Positions 11,608 through 23,275 of a stretch of 64,000 nucleotides of DNA are shown here, one piece after another. The translations under genes were made by a program, and so were the position numbers. Origin of the DNA: Diabrotica undecimpunctata (lineage: Eukaryota > Arthropoda > Insecta > Coleoptera > Chrysomelidae). The notes beneath the pieces were generated by a model that was not told the DNA's origin, ran no database searches, and saw only the letters and a program-made list of their open reading frames with translations. The stretch lies in contig NC_092810.1 of the NCBI RefSeq assembly GCF_040954645.1, positions 76,540,660-76,604,659 of the forward strand, given 5' to 3'. Every line of letters begins with the position of its first letter. Position 1 is the stretch's first letter.

Positions 11608-12337
11608 TGTCCGGAGGGTAGACATCTTCAAACGGACTTCAGCTGGCAACTGATTGACAAAATACCTATGAACGGTGTCGAAAACAGAATGTCAATGCAC
11701 CATGGAACAGTGTAGTTATACATAATATTACTGCAGCCAACCGATTCAAAAGCTTTAGTGATGTTAAAAATGATAACAGCAATCCAAGTGTTAAGATTTA
11801 AAAAAATTTTTATTGTTTAAATTTTGGATATGAAAGATGTACCGATAGACGTAAACGTCATGTTTAAGAGAATGACGTATGCATTAGGCAGCCCATGTTA
11901 CTCTTTGTCGTATGGAGTGTGGTCTAAAAGGTGTATTTGTGACTGATTAGCTTAGATATAATGATATTGCCATTTATGTTGATCACATCTAGGACAAGGT
12001 AAAATTGAATTGTACATATTTGTAGCTAATATAAGACCTTATTTTTAAATGAAATTGTTTTTGACTGCTCGTATAGTAAAAGGTTTATATAAGTGGGCCC
12101 AACAAATTGACTAAAGATTAAAATTCTTCCGGCTGAAGAAATCTTCATACAGATCTAATTTTAGAAAGTTTTTTGAGGAATATTATGTAACAAGGAGACA
12201 TCTTCTGGGATGTTGAGGGTATGTTTCTGTTGTGTGAGATGTTGTGAGAAGATGGAAGTGTTCTCTCTTTTAGTGTGTTCTAGGGAACGGGAAGCTAGTG
12301 ATCTACAGGTTCTACCTATATATGTAGCATCACATAT
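11608..12337 (-). mobile_element. Penelope-like element, 3' end and tail, inverted copy
   Basis: Minus strand 12337-12116 encodes the last part of the GIY-YIG endonuclease region and is the inverted counterpart of plus-strand 12925-13115, with 'DATYIGRTC' and 'KNFLKLDLYED' equivalents. The tail 12115-11608 follows. The same tail occurs on plus at 18593-18973 plus 24059-24256, interrupted there by a LINE. 5'-truncated. Confidence 0.7.
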
Positions 12338-12430
12338 GTGAGGTCAAGAAAGTTAATAGATTGAGATGACTCTAGTTCCATAGTGAACTTTATGTTCACT
12401 ATTATGATCTATTAACTTTCTTGACCTCAC
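12338..12430. repeat. 24-bp inverted repeat at junction of two Penelope copies
   Basis: 12338-12361 (gtgaggtcaagaaagttaat + agat) is the exact reverse complement of 12407-12430. A nested hairpin, tagtgaac...gttcacta, lies at 12381-12401. The structure sits exactly where the minus-strand and plus-strand Penelope copies meet. Confidence 0.85.
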
Positions 12431-13219
12431 CATTACCAGATTAAACGATCATTTCGATTTCAGTATCTATAGGAAACCTACACAAACCGACCATATCATA
12501 CCTTTATCTTCCAACCACCCAATGTCACATAAATATGCAGCCCTCCACAGTTACATTCACCGCCTAGAAACAATCCCATTATCCCAACCCAACTACCATA
12601 CAGAACTCAGCATTCTAAAGCAAATAGCATCTAACAATGGATACGACCCCAACCTCATTAATAAATCCATAAGAGACAACTTAAATTATTGAGAGAGGCT
12701 GCGTTCCCCAGAGACTTGACCATCAAACCTTATTATGCTTCCGTACCATACCTTCAAGAACGTCTTTCTGGAGATATCAGATATCTCTTAAAAAGATCTG
12801 TTGAGAATACCCACATTTCTTTTAAAGTCCTGAATAATCTAGGACAATGTCTAACTAATTCAAAAGATCCCATCAACTACATGAATCGTAGTGGTGTCTA
12901 CAAATTACAGTGCTCTGATTGTGATGCTACATATATAGGTAGAACCTGTAGATCACTAGCTTCCCGTTCCCTAGAACACACTAAAAGAGAGACCATTTCC
13001 ACCTTCTCACAACTTCTCACACAACAGAAACATTCCCTCAACATCCCAGAAGACGTCTCCTTGTTACATAATATTCCTCAAAAAAACTTTCTAAAATTAG
13101 ATCTGTATGAAGACTTGGAAATAGTCAAAGAAAAGCAAAGAAGCCCCAACTGCGTCAATTGCCATGTATCTTTCAACCGTGATTTTCAACCCTTACACCG
13201 ACAACTCTTCTCATAACCC
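12407..13219 (+). pseudogene. Penelope-like element: RT C-terminus plus GIY-YIG endonuclease
   Basis: The frame from 12407 reads 'LLTFLDLTITRLNDHFDFSI', 'YRKPTQTDHIIPLSSNHPMS', 'HKYAALHSYIHRLETIPLS' and 'NGYDPNLINKSIR', the conserved C-terminal RT region of Penelope-like elements. A stop and frameshift follow near 12690. The open frame 12689-13216 then gives the linker and the nuclease, 'SGVYKLQCSDCDATYIGRTC' (a GIY-YIG-type motif, here GVY...YIG, with R of the motif) and 'LEHTKRE'. Penelope-like elements are retroelements distinct from LINEs, with an RT related to telomerase and a GIY-YIG endonuclease. The copy is 5'-truncated and frameshifted, hence dead. Confidence 0.88.
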
Positions 13220-13545
13220 ACATTTCCCAATTTGCCCTACCCTCTTTGCTTCTATCTTCCTCTATAATCGTCCACACCTTTATTCCTATTCAATAATTGT
13301 GTCTCTTTAAGCCACAGCTTTCTTTACACTATTGTCACACCCCCCCTTTTTTCCGACCCTATTGTTAACTTCATAACTACCCATGTCCATTATACTTCAC
13401 TATTTCATCTTTATCTCTACTCTTCATGTCTACATCATATTCCTGTCCATCTTACTTTCTTTTATTATTTTTTTGTCATTTCATATATCCACCATCTACT
13501 CATTAGTTTTAAACTCAGTAATCATTCAAACACAATTCACAGTCC
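13220..13545 (+). mobile_element. Penelope-like 3' flank/tail, CT-rich
   Basis: A pyrimidine-rich non-coding stretch runs straight on from the GIY-YIG frame. It is interrupted by the RTE insertion at 13557 and continues at 16900. Confidence 0.5.
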
Positions 13546-13556
13546 AACAATTTATC
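13546..13556. repeat. Target-site duplication of RTE element
   Basis: aacaatttatc here and at 16889-16899, exactly flanking the RTE element. Confidence 0.8.
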
Positions 13557-13596
13557 TTCTTCTTATGGTGCCGTGCACCTATAGTGCGTTGGCGAA

Positions 13597-14102
13597 TTAT
13601 CTTAAGGTCAGACGTCTGTCTTTTGCGGCATGCAAAAGTTCGCCAGTATTAGTTACGCCTGTCCAGTTCTTTATATTTCGCAGCCACGACATTTGTTTGC
13701 GACCTACTCCTCTCTTGCCCTCAATCTTTCCTTGGATAATTAGTTGAGGGATTCCCCTCTCAGGATGTGGCCCAGGTATCCAATCTTTCATGCCTTGATC
13801 AAGCTGAGCAATTCTCTCTCAGTATTTGCTCTTCTTAGGACTTCCTCGTTTCTCACCCTATCTGTCCATGGTATGCGGAACATTCTTCGCAAGGTCCACA
13901 TTTCGAAGGCTTCCAACTTGTTAATGGAAGATATTTTCAACGTCCATGTCTCCATGCCGTATAACAATATGGACCATACATAGCACTTAACCATTCTGTA
14001 ACGGAGATTGAAGGAAAGATTGCGGTTACAAAGTAGCGGTTTAAATTTAAGAAAAGCTTGTCTTGCTTGTTCGGTACGGCATTTTATTTCTTGTTGAGGA
14101 TC
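13597..14102 (-). pseudogene. RTE C-terminal thumb region after premature stop
   Basis: In the same frame past the stop it reads 'LRYRMVKCYVWSILLYGMET' and 'LRRMFRIPWTDRVRNEEVL', then a second stop at about 13788 and a frameshift. The end is 'IIQGKIEGKRGVGRKQMSWL' with 'NIKNWTG', the usual RTE C-terminus. Two stops and one frameshift are therefore the main lesions of an otherwise complete element. Confidence 0.8.
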
Positions 14103-16529
14103 CTATTGGTCATTCACCATCATTCCCAAGTATTTGAATGTTTTCACTTGCTCGATTGGAGCATTATCTACGTGCAGTTGTACTCTGAAAAATGCGCCCT
14201 TTCTTATTGTCATGCATTTTGTTTTTCCAGCATTTATCTTCAGGCCATATGTTTTTCCTGTGGTGTTTATTTTATTTAGTATCAACTGCATATCATGTTC
14301 GTTATCTGTGATTATTGCGGTGTCGTCAGCGTAACGAATGTTATTTATCGGGTACCCGTTGACCTTTATACCACAATCAGTGCCTTCAAGTGCCTCTGCA
14401 AAAACATTCTCCACATAGAGGTTGAACAGCATAGGAGACAAAATACACCCCTGTCGCACCCCTCGTAAAATTTCGAATTCCTCTGTGTTTGTTGATTTGT
14501 TCAGCCTCACACGTGCCTTTTGATTCCAATAGAGATTCTGGATAACTCTTGTATCTTTCTCATCAATATCAGCATTGTGTAGCATTTTTATTATTTCATC
14601 GTGTTTTACGGTGTCAAAAGCTTTTTCGTAGTCGAGGAATGTGATGACTATATCTTTTCGTTGGTCCATACAGTTTTGTACCAGGGTATTCAAGCAGAAT
14701 GATGCTTCGCGCGTCCCGAGTCCCTTCTTGAAACCAAATTGTGTCTCGCCGCTCAGCTCTTCTAGTTTTCTGAACATTCTTGTGTGGAGTATGCGAAGAA
14801 ATATTTTAAGTAAATGACTCATCAAGCTAATCAGTCTGTGGTCCTTGCACCTTGTCGCTCTTTGTGATTTAGGGATCATTATGAAGGTTGAACAAAGCCA
14901 ATCCGTTGGAATGTGGCCGGTGTCATATATGGCATTGAAGATTGTTACCAGAGTGTCGATGTTGTCATCATCCAACAGTTTTAGGGCTTCCGTAGTAATG
15001 CCATCCGGTCCAGGGGCCTTGCCTAGTTTTGCTATTTTTATAGCGTACTCCACCTCGGCGCGAATAATCGGAGGACCGGACAAAGTTTCTGTAGATAGGT
15101 TAGTAGTTGGCAGATTCGGTCTGTTGTCTGCAAAGAGGGACGAAGCATAATCTGTCCAGATTTTAGCTAGTTCTTCCTGGGTATGTACGTAGTCGCCTTG
15201 ATCATTTTTCAGGTTTGTCTCGTGGTGTTTCTTGTATATATTCGAAATTTCTTTAACTTTTTTGTGTAGTCCAAAGCTGTCCCCCTTTTCTTGTAGTGAT
15301 TCTAATTCTTCACAACGCTCTTTCATCCAGATTTCCTTTGCGGTTTTAATTTTTGCTCTTATCGTACGTTGAGTTTCATTGTATTTACGTTGGTTCTGAT
15401 GTATTTTGTACTGTCGGCGCTGCTCCATTAGCTCAAGTATCTCTTCCGTCATCCACTCGTTTTTGTGATTTCTTTTTATTTTACTTGCGATTGATTCATC
15501 CGCATTGGCTACAGCCATTTTTATTTTCTCGCAGGTTTCCTCTATGCAATTTACTTGTATATTTCTCAGGTTCTCGTTGATGTGGTTGCCGTATGTAGTT
15601 CTAAGCTCTTCATCTCTCATTAGTTCTCTCATGTTTATATATTTTTTATTTGATGGTTTTTTAACCTTCGCCAGTCGAAGCCTTACATTTGCGATTAGGG
15701 GGTTGTGGTCAGATGAAATGTCTGCACCAGGGTAAGCAGCCACTCTATTTATATAGTTGCGGAATCTTTTGTTTATCAAGATGTAATCAATTTGATTTCG
15801 TATAATATGACCTGGCCTGTCTCCAGGTGCTCGCCATGTATACAATCTTCTTGGTGGGAGCTGATACCATGTATTGGATATGACAAAATCATGTTCTTCG
15901 CAAAATTCAATTAATAAGTCTCCCCGCTCATTTTTATTACCCAGACCGAAATTACCTACCGCATCGCCACATCTACCCTTACCAACTTTGGCGTTAAAAT
16001 CGCCCATTATGATATTAATGTCGTTTTTCTTTATGACCTTTAATGCTTCATGTATGTCTTTATAGAAAGCTAAAATTTCAGTTTCAGGTTTATCAGCTGT
16101 GGGCGCGTAAACCTGGATTAGGTTGATATTAATAGGTTGGCCTGCTAACTTCACTATTATTACTCTGTTTGAAATGGGTATGTAATCTATAACAGACATC
16201 GCAATTCCACTATCAAGTACTATTGCAACTCCGTGTCTGTGGTAGTTATCTCTGGTGTCGCTACCGGAATAGTACATTGTAAAGTTGTCTTTATGGGAAA
16301 TACCTGAGCCAGACCACCCCGATTCACTTACACCCATTATCTTCACTTCTAGGCGCCGCATTTCTTTGAGCAAGTTATCTATCTTTCCTGGGATGCACAA
16401 ACTATTGATGTTCCATGTCGCTACTTTACGAATAACATCTTTAAGTCGAACCCGGGGGATTCTTAGCACCCTCGGACCATCTAAGGTCTGCCCGGAACTG
16501 AGGGCCTTTGGTTCACTTTTGTCCGACAT
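14103..16529 (-). CDS. RTE endonuclease-reverse transcriptase (premature stop)
   Basis: An 808-codon frame. Residues 34-290 form the APE endonuclease: 'KVATWNINSL', 'VSESGW', 'IIMGDFNAKVGKG', 'QIDYILINKRF' and 'GADISSDHNPLIA', catalytic E, D, N and H present. The RT follows: 'GKAPGPDGITTEALKLL', 'RLISLMSHLLKIFLRIL', 'TQFGFKKGLGTREA', 'ITFLDYEKAFDTVKHDEI', 'GVRQGCILSPMLFNLY', 'NIRYADDTAIITD' and 'VKTFKYLGMMV'. A TAG at 14103-14105 truncates the protein before the thumb domain; the same frame continues downstream. Both enzyme active sites look intact up to that point. The closest known style is the insect RTE group annotated as 'craniofacial development protein 2-like'. Confidence 0.9.
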   Translation of the reverse strand: MSDKSEPKALSSGQTLDGPRVLRIPRVRLKDVIRKVATWNINSLCIPGKIDNLLKEMRRLEVKIMGVSESGWSGSGISHKDNFTMYYSGSDTRDNYHRHGVAIVLDSGIAMSVIDYIPISNRVIIVKLAGQPININLIQVYAPTADKPETEILAFYKDIHEALKVIKKNDINIIMGDFNAKVGKGRCGDAVGNFGLGNKNERGDLLIEFCEEHDFVISNTWYQLPPRRLYTWRAPGDRPGHIIRNQIDYILINKRFRNYINRVAAYPGADISSDHNPLIANVRLRLAKVKKPSNKKYINMRELMRDEELRTTYGNHINENLRNIQVNCIEETCEKIKMAVANADESIASKIKRNHKNEWMTEEILELMEQRRQYKIHQNQRKYNETQRTIRAKIKTAKEIWMKERCEELESLQEKGDSFGLHKKVKEISNIYKKHHETNLKNDQGDYVHTQEELAKIWTDYASSLFADNRPNLPTTNLSTETLSGPPIIRAEVEYAIKIAKLGKAPGPDGITTEALKLLDDDNIDTLVTIFNAIYDTGHIPTDWLCSTFIMIPKSQRATRCKDHRLISLMSHLLKIFLRILHTRMFRKLEELSGETQFGFKKGLGTREASFCLNTLVQNCMDQRKDIVITFLDYEKAFDTVKHDEIIKMLHNADIDEKDTRVIQNLYWNQKARVRLNKSTNTEEFEILRGVRQGCILSPMLFNLYVENVFAEALEGTDCGIKVNGYPINNIRYADDTAIITDNEHDMQLILNKINTTGKTYGLKINAGKTKCMTIRKGAFFRVQLHVDNAPIEQVKTFKYLGMMVNDQ

Positions 16530-16888
16530 ATAAGATAATTATTCCAGGGATATCCATGTGGATCTTTAATTTAGTGGCTTCCCCTTACCTTCTAAATCCT
16601 TATGCCGTTGGCCAAATTTTGGTTCATTCGCCTTCGGGGCCGATTTATCAACCCCAGGACAAAAGAGTGCCCTGCCACTTACCAACTCATCCGCCCGAAG
16701 CCGTTGGTCAGTAAGTGGGGGGATTGCTTATACCGGCAATCACTCGGACGTCAGAGCCTCGTTAGTTATCTAGCAGGATGTACCAGATGACCATGATCTA
16801 GATCATCACACGAGCAGGTGAGGTTGACTTTTGGGTAGGAGTGGCTATACGTTGCGCGTCACTATCCCTTACATCCCAATTTAATCAG

Positions 16889-16899
16889 AACAATTTATC
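16889..16899. repeat. Target-site duplication of RTE element (second copy)
   Basis: aacaatttatc, identical to 13546-13556. Confidence 0.8.
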
Positions 16900-17200
16900 A
16901 GAATTCACTATTTCCTTTTCTCAGACACAGGTCCATCTGGTCTCACCTTCCCAATTATTAATTAAAAAATTCTTATTCAACCATTGCTCCTCTTTCTTAG
17001 TCAACAACTTAGTACAGCACACTCATCCATCAAGTTCGTGGTTTATATAAACCGAATTTAATATAACCAAAATAGATATTGCTTAGGGTGCTAGATGCTT
17101 TAAACATGAGGGATCTCTATTATCTCTAATTTGTTGATTAATTCACTTATTTTTTCCCTAAATCCCCCCCTCTTTAGTCAATTCCTGTACTTTTATTCTT

Positions 17201-17239
17201 GTAGCGTGCAAATCCGCTACTTTTTAGAATCAATTTTCA
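17201..17239 (+). repeat. 39-bp direct repeat, copy 1
   Basis: Identical to 17448-17486. It begins gtagcgtgcaaatccgctac, in which gtagcg and cgctac can pair, and continues 19 nt further. Confidence 0.85.
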
Positions 17240-17447
17240 TTATTATTCCATTTTCATTATTATTTCATATATTATTCCGTTTTGTTTTTGTTCTCTTTCT
17301 TCCTCCATGGCTGTTAATTTCACTTTTAATTTCAATTATTTTTTCTTCTTCTTTCCATATTTTCTTCGTCTTCTTTATCTTCTTTATTTGTTTTATTAAA
17401 AAAAATTTCCAATATTTGTAAATTTTTTTTTCCGAGATGGGGGGTGT

Positions 17448-17486
17448 GTAGCGTGCAAATCCGCTACTTTTTAGAATCAATTTTCA
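17448..17486 (+). repeat. 39-bp direct repeat, copy 2
   Basis: Exact repeat of 17201-17239, 247 bp downstream. It could mark the ends of a short inserted segment or be a local duplication. Confidence 0.85.
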
Positions 17487-18592
17487 AATACCCACATTGC
17501 ATTAGAGGTCCTCTCATTTAGCCGTGTTTATTTTCATTTTAGAAAATATTTGTTAGTTGGTCCATCTACATTTTGTGTCCGCCCGGTATAATACATTTTC
17601 AATTTTATAATGCACATAGTGAGACCCGATTCGGATTTCAAAAGGTATTTCCATTATCCCGAATAGTATTTATTGAGAAAATACTATTGCCATTTTCATT
17701 TTGAATCCCTACATTATTTCCCGTAAAATAGTCATTCTTATACGATATTTTATTCCGAAGCAAAATTATTTATCAAGTCGTTAATTTTTTGTAATTTTAA
17801 AACATTCAAAGTTTGGCAGTCTCAATAGAAATTTCTGCTTCCTTATCAGCTAATACTGACCTTCGGGTAATTTCTTTTGCTGTTATAAATACCACGCTGG
17901 TCCCATTGAGTGTGATTTTCTATCGATTCCAGTCGCCAAGTAGGTGTAACGAAAATGCGTTCCTAGTTGGCACCCAGGAGAAGGGCGTGGCCCAGATATT
18001 ACGTTGTTTCGTTCCCAGAAATAATACATAGTAGCGGTTGCCCAAAAATAAAGGAAATATGTAATAGGTAGCAGTTCTCCAGATGGATCCATCCTTGTAA
18101 AAAAACCCAGCAGTTTCACAAACAACAGTTCCAGAGACAACAAATGAAAACTACCAACTGACGCCTCACGAAGAAGATCTTGAGCTGGAAATAACCCAGG
18201 ACAGCACCGGAAGAAGCCCGCAGACCACAAGCTAAGTTTTTTTTAATAGAATTTTGTACTTGCCTGTCAACAAGGACAGATTATTTTGTATACAGTAACT
18301 TCAATGAATACTAAAATGTAGATCCTTATTGTTACTAATAAAATGAGAGAATAAAGCATTTATACCGAAGTTCATTTCTTTTACTGATAGTGTACCGTAT
18401 GCATAGGGAATGCAGAGGAGTGGAATAAAAGGACCCACAAAAGTCTCATGCTCGCCGCGTTGATGTTGGCGATGTTATCTTGAATTTGTTTCTTGGTCAG
18501 TGTTGGCATTATGAAATAAGTTCAATATTTCATCATCAACATGAACACGACATTCTTTTCAAGTCTCTGAGGAGCTCAGACTTCTCATGCTA

Positions 18593-18973
18593 AATTTAAT
18601 CCCATAGGTTATAATTTTAATTTCTTCAGCCGGAAGATGTTTAATCTTTAGTCAATTTGTTGGGCCCACTTATATAAACCTTTTACCCTACGAGCAGTCA
18701 AAAACAATTTCATTTAAAAATTAGGTCTTATATTAGCTACAAATATGTACAATTCAATTTTACCTTGTCCTAGATGTGATCAACATAAATGGCAATATCA
18801 TATATCTAAGCTAATCAGTCACAAATACACCTTTTAGACCACACTCCATACGACAAAGAGTAACATGGGCTGCCTAATGCATACGTCATTCTCTTAAACA
18901 TGACCTTTACCTCCATCGGTACATCTTTCATATCCAAAATTTAAAAAATAAAAAAAAATTTAAATCTCAACAC
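18593..18973 (+). mobile_element. Penelope-like tail copy, left half (split by LINE)
   Basis: Matches the reverse complement of about 12145-11800, starting at 'cttcagccggaag'. The match jumps to 24059, where the remaining tail continues. The last 12 bases, aaatctcaacac (18962-18973), are the LINE target duplication. Confidence 0.8.
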
Positions 18974-19248
18974 CTTCGTGTTGGAAACAAGCATCGAAGA
19001 AGTACTTGTGTATAATTATCTTATCTTTTTGTAATTAGTACCTATAATTAGTATAAGCCATTTGTTATCAAGAAAATTAAAAACAACCGAAAAAAGTGTT
19101 TGTGTTCAATGTTATTATAATTATCCAACAAGGAACTAATACAAATTTAATTACATTTATTAACATAAATATAAATAAAATAGCCCGGTATATTAACAAA
19201 ATATGCCGAAATGTCTTAACAATTCCTAGTTGTAATTAGTGGAAAACT

Positions 19249-20664
19249 ATGGATCACCAACTAGATAACCAAGAACCAACTAGTTATCAATGCATTGAGG
19301 ACATAAATCCAGCCATTAGAAAATCCTGCCTAGCCCGCACTCCTCCACCTGGAAGAAATCGAAAAGACAGTTACAACTCTCTAGATGAACAGCAGAAAAA
19401 ATTTAAAATACGCAACAACTATCTACAAATAAAATTATCAAACTTTCAAATAGAGAAACCACAAAAAAATCTCACAGATGCAGATGAGGTAAAAAGTGGT
19501 AGTGAATGGGTATCAGTCCACCACAAGAAACGTCAACGCAACGATGATAGTCCTGAATTGAAAAACACCAAACAAGCTACACTCAAAAATTATTGGCTAA
19601 GTAAAACTGTTCTTACATCTAACAGATACGACGCACTTGAAAATGATAAACCTAATGAAGAAGATGAAATGCTGGAAGAAAAAAAAGATGAACAGCCACC
19701 ACCTATATTTATCCAAAATGTTGAGTGTATCAAACCATTACAGGAATTACTACAGCAGATAACTCCAGGTAAATATAGTTTAAAATGTCTTGCTAACAAC
19801 CAAATTAAAGTTCAAGCTGACTCATCCAAAAACTATTCCTTAATTGTAAAATCTTTAGCAGAAAAAAATACTCAGTACCATACATACCAACTGAAACAAA
19901 ACCGTGGATTCCGAGTTGTTATACGTAATTTATATCCTTCAACAGATCCAGATGACATTAAAAAAGCGTTGCTAGCGCACGGACATACAGCACTGGACAT
20001 CTCCAACATTAAGCAAAGAGGCACAAAGAAAGATCTGCCACTATTTAATATAGAACTGGCTATCCAAAATAATATTACAAAATTACTAAACTCTATTGTT
20101 ACAGTTGAGCCACCGTATCCGAAAAGGGAACTACCCCAATGCCAAAGACGTCAAAATTTTGGCCACACCCACAATTATTGCCACAGGAGTCCGCGCTGTG
20201 TAAAATGTGTGGGCGATCACCTATCATCTCAATGCCCAAAACCAAAAAATATAAAAGATGTTCAATGTGTAAATTGTCTAGAAAATCATCCTGCCAGCTA
20301 TAAGGGATGCTCAATATACAAAGAGCTACAGAAAAAAAAAATTTCCAACACTTAGAGATAAAAACGCAAGTCAACCACCTCGTGCAGAATATCCTTCAAG
20401 CACTCAACCAACTACAAGCTATGCGAAAATTGTTGCAGGAAGAGATAATAGAAATACATCTACCATAGGTGAGACTTCTCATATAATAGAAACAACAACT
20501 CCTCAACATATACAAAATAATCTAGAACTACTAGTACATAAGTTAATGGAAAGAATGGATAAGATGTTTGATCTCATAATGTCTCTGATATCTAAGCTTA
20601 ACCTTCAACACTACACTAAAGATGTGCTGTTGGAATGCCAATGGCTTAACCACTCATTTCCACG
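19249..20664 (+). pseudogene. Jockey-like LINE ORF1 (gag-like, CCHC), frameshifted
   Basis: 368 codons are open from the ATG at 19249. A lysine/glutamine-rich N-terminus is followed by an RRM-like region ('FRVVIRNLYPSTDPDDIKKA') and three zinc knuckles. The first is damaged (CQRRQNFGHTHNYC, second Cys changed to Arg). The others are CVKCVGDHLSSQC and CVNCLENHPASYKGC. A frameshift in the A-run at 20330-20340 ends the frame at 20355; the other frame continues ('QPPRAEYPSSTQPTTSYAKI') to about 20664. The protein binds nucleic acid to form the retrotransposition particle. Confidence 0.85.
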
Positions 20665-23275
20665 AAGTTAAAGCATTTATCTACTATCATAATCTAGATG
20701 TTATGTTTATTTCCGAAGCACACAGGACTAATAAAAGCCATTTCCATATTCCCAAAATTCAACCTATGTAACTCAACATCCATTAGGTAAACCCCACGGA
20801 GGTACGGCAATTATTATAAGAAATAACATTAAGCATCATGAAACAAATAAAATTAGTAAAGTTAACATCCAAGCCACATCAGTGTCGGTCGAAGATTCAC
20901 AAGGCTCGATTATTCTATCTGCTGTTTACTGTCCACCTAATAAAATAATTAAAGCTGATCATTTTACTGAATACTTTAAGATGCTAAGACACCGTTTCAT
21001 TTCTGCTGGAGATTATAATGCCAAACATCATAAATGGAGTTCCAGAATCGTAACCTCACGTGGACGAGAATTATTAAAAAGTATTAATGAGAATCATTTA
21101 ATTCCTTTCTCTACTGGGGAGCCTATGTATTGGCCTACTGATAGATAAAAAATTCCTGATCTTATTGATTTTGCTATAGTAAAAGGAATATCACATACCT
21201 ATTTCCAAATTTCTCCTTCATTTGACCTCTCATCAGATCATTCCCCTTTCTTCATAGATCTAAAAAGCCAAATTCATAACTGTTCTAAACATTTAACACT
21301 CTCTAATAAAAGAACAAACTGGAACAGATATAGAGAAGAAATAAAAACATCCATCAATCTAAACTTGCCTCTTAAAAGTGATAGTGACATAGAAAATGCA
21401 GTTACTCACTTAACTACAGTTATTCAGCAAGCTGTTTGGACGTCCACCCCAGAAATTTATTACAAACACAACTCCGAGTCCTATCCTGCACACATAAATA
21501 CACTCATATTGGAAAAAAGAAAACTGCGAAAGATATGGCAGCTCACTAGGCATCCAGAAGATAAAGCAAATCTGAATAGAGCTTGCAGACTACTCAAAAG
21601 AAAACTGATTCAACATAAAGACAGTGGAATCAACAAATATTTAAAGAACCTCTTACCTGCAGATGATACAAACTATTCGCTGTGGAAACTAACAAAAAAA
21701 CCTAAACACAACGAACAAATGAATATGCCAATTAGGAAACAAAATAGCACTTGGGCTAAAACTGACATAGATAAAGCATATACTTTTGCAAATCATCTAT
21801 GCGAGGTATTTCAACCGCATCAGAGGGAAGTCTCAGTTGAAGAAGAACAAGCTATCCATGAAGTCGTAAATGCATCATATCAAATGGCTCCACCTATTAA
21901 ACCTGTTAAGAAATCTGAAATCAAAGAAATAATTGATAATCTAGAAATTAAAAAATCACCTGGATATGACTTAATATCTAGTTTAGTACTAAAAAATCTA
22001 CCCAACGAAGGCGTAAGTTTAATTACTTATATATTTAATTCAATATTAAAAACAGGTTATTTTCCACTCCAATGGAAAGTTGCTTAAATTGTTCTTATTC
22101 CAAAACCTAATAAGGATCACACGGAAATATCTTCATACCGCCCTATTAGCTTGTTGCCTATTATATCCAAAGTATTTGAACGGCTTTTTCTGAGAAGACT
22201 GGAGCTTATTTTATATGACAGTAATGTTTTACCGAATTATCAGTTTGGGTTTAGGAAACAACATGGTACTATCGAGCAAATTCATAGGGTTGTAAAGACT
22301 ATCAGAAATTCGCTTGAACAAAAAAATTACTGTACTGCTGCATTTCTAGATGTCTCTCAAGCATTCGACAAAGTTTGGCATGTAGGTCTTATCTCCAAAA
22401 TTAAATCTATATTTCCTCATCCCATAAGTTCACTTTTAAGATCCTACCTGACAGATCGATTCTTTCAAGTCAAAAGAGGTGGGGAAATCACTAACCTGTT
22501 TCCAATTTGTTCCGGAGTTCCACAAGGAAGCATACTAGGACCCACCCTCTACTTAATATACACATCAGATCTCCCAACGACGACCAATACAACAATCGCT
22601 ACATATGCCGATGACACAGTTATCATGGCTTCAAATTCTACAGCAGCTGAAGCAGCCCAGGTATTACAAAATCACCTACTTAAACTAGAGAGCTGGCTTA
22701 AGCTGTGGCGAGTCCAAGTTAACAGTTTAAAATCAACACAAATAACGTTTACTTTAAAAAAAGGTGTCGCGCCACCAGTTTCTATAAACAACACTCCCCT
22801 ACCAGTTAATACCGTCGTTAAATACTTAGGAATCCATTTGGATAGCAAACTTAATTGGGGCATCCACATCTGGAAGAAACGCCTTCAACTCAGCTTAATT
22901 TACAGGAAAATGTATTGGTACATGAGTCGAAAATCAAATCTTAGCCTGGAGAACAAACTTCTGATATATAAATGTATTTTAAAGCCGGTATGGCAATATG
23001 CAGCACAAATCTGGGGTACAGCAAGTAATACCAACATACAAAAACTTCAACGTTTCCAATCGAAAGTACTGCGCCAGATCTGTAATACCCCTTGGTATAT
23101 CACGAACCACAGATTACACCACGATTTACAGCTACCAACAGTTTGCGAAGCAATATCTGCTGTAAACTCTGTATACAAGAACAGACTATCCTGCCATCCA
23201 AATCCGCTGGCCACGGATCTGCTCAACATTTCACACGTAAGAAGATTAAAACGACCAGACCCTTTGGACCTCTAG
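20650..23275 (+). pseudogene. Jockey-like LINE ORF2 (endonuclease + RT), stops
   Basis: Endonuclease N-terminus with frameshifts ('CQWLNHSF', 'VMFISEAHRT'), then 20882-21148 'SAVYCPPNKI', 'ISAGDYNAKHHKWSS' (GDxNAKH box, F changed to Y) and 'EPMYWPTDR'. A TAA at about 21147 breaks it; after it comes 'KIPDLIDFAIVKG' and 'SDHSPFFIDL'. 21365-22087 carries the linker and 'IKKSPGYDLISSLVLKNLP', ended by a TAA. 22151-23275 is an open RT: 'QFGFRKQHGTIEQIHR', 'TAAFLDVSQAFDKVWH', 'GVPQGSILGPTLYLIY', 'IATYADDTVIMA', 'VKYLGIHLDSKLNWG'. RT active-site residues are intact. Two stops plus N-terminal frameshifts inactivate it. Confidence 0.9.

Larger units (their letters stand above)
13557..16888 (-). mobile_element. 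Full-length RTE-clade LINE, 3.3 kb
   Basis: Bounded by the 11-bp duplication aacaatttatc. On the minus strand it has a 5' leader of about 360 nt (16888-16530), the ORF (16529 to about 13597), a very short 3' UTR and an AAG-rich tail (plus 13556-13566, ttcttctt). Size and layout are typical of RTE elements (~3.2-3.4 kb, one ORF). It landed in the Penelope-like tail, so it is the younger of the two. Confidence 0.85.
16900..18592 (+). other. Penelope-like tail continuation and unassigned TE sequence
   Basis: 16900-17430 is T- and C-rich and continues the tail broken at 13545. 17500-18592 has no coding frame I trust. From about 18060 to 18240 it is less AT-rich and may be another element's tail. 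Open frames here are short and unlike known proteins. Confidence 0.4.
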
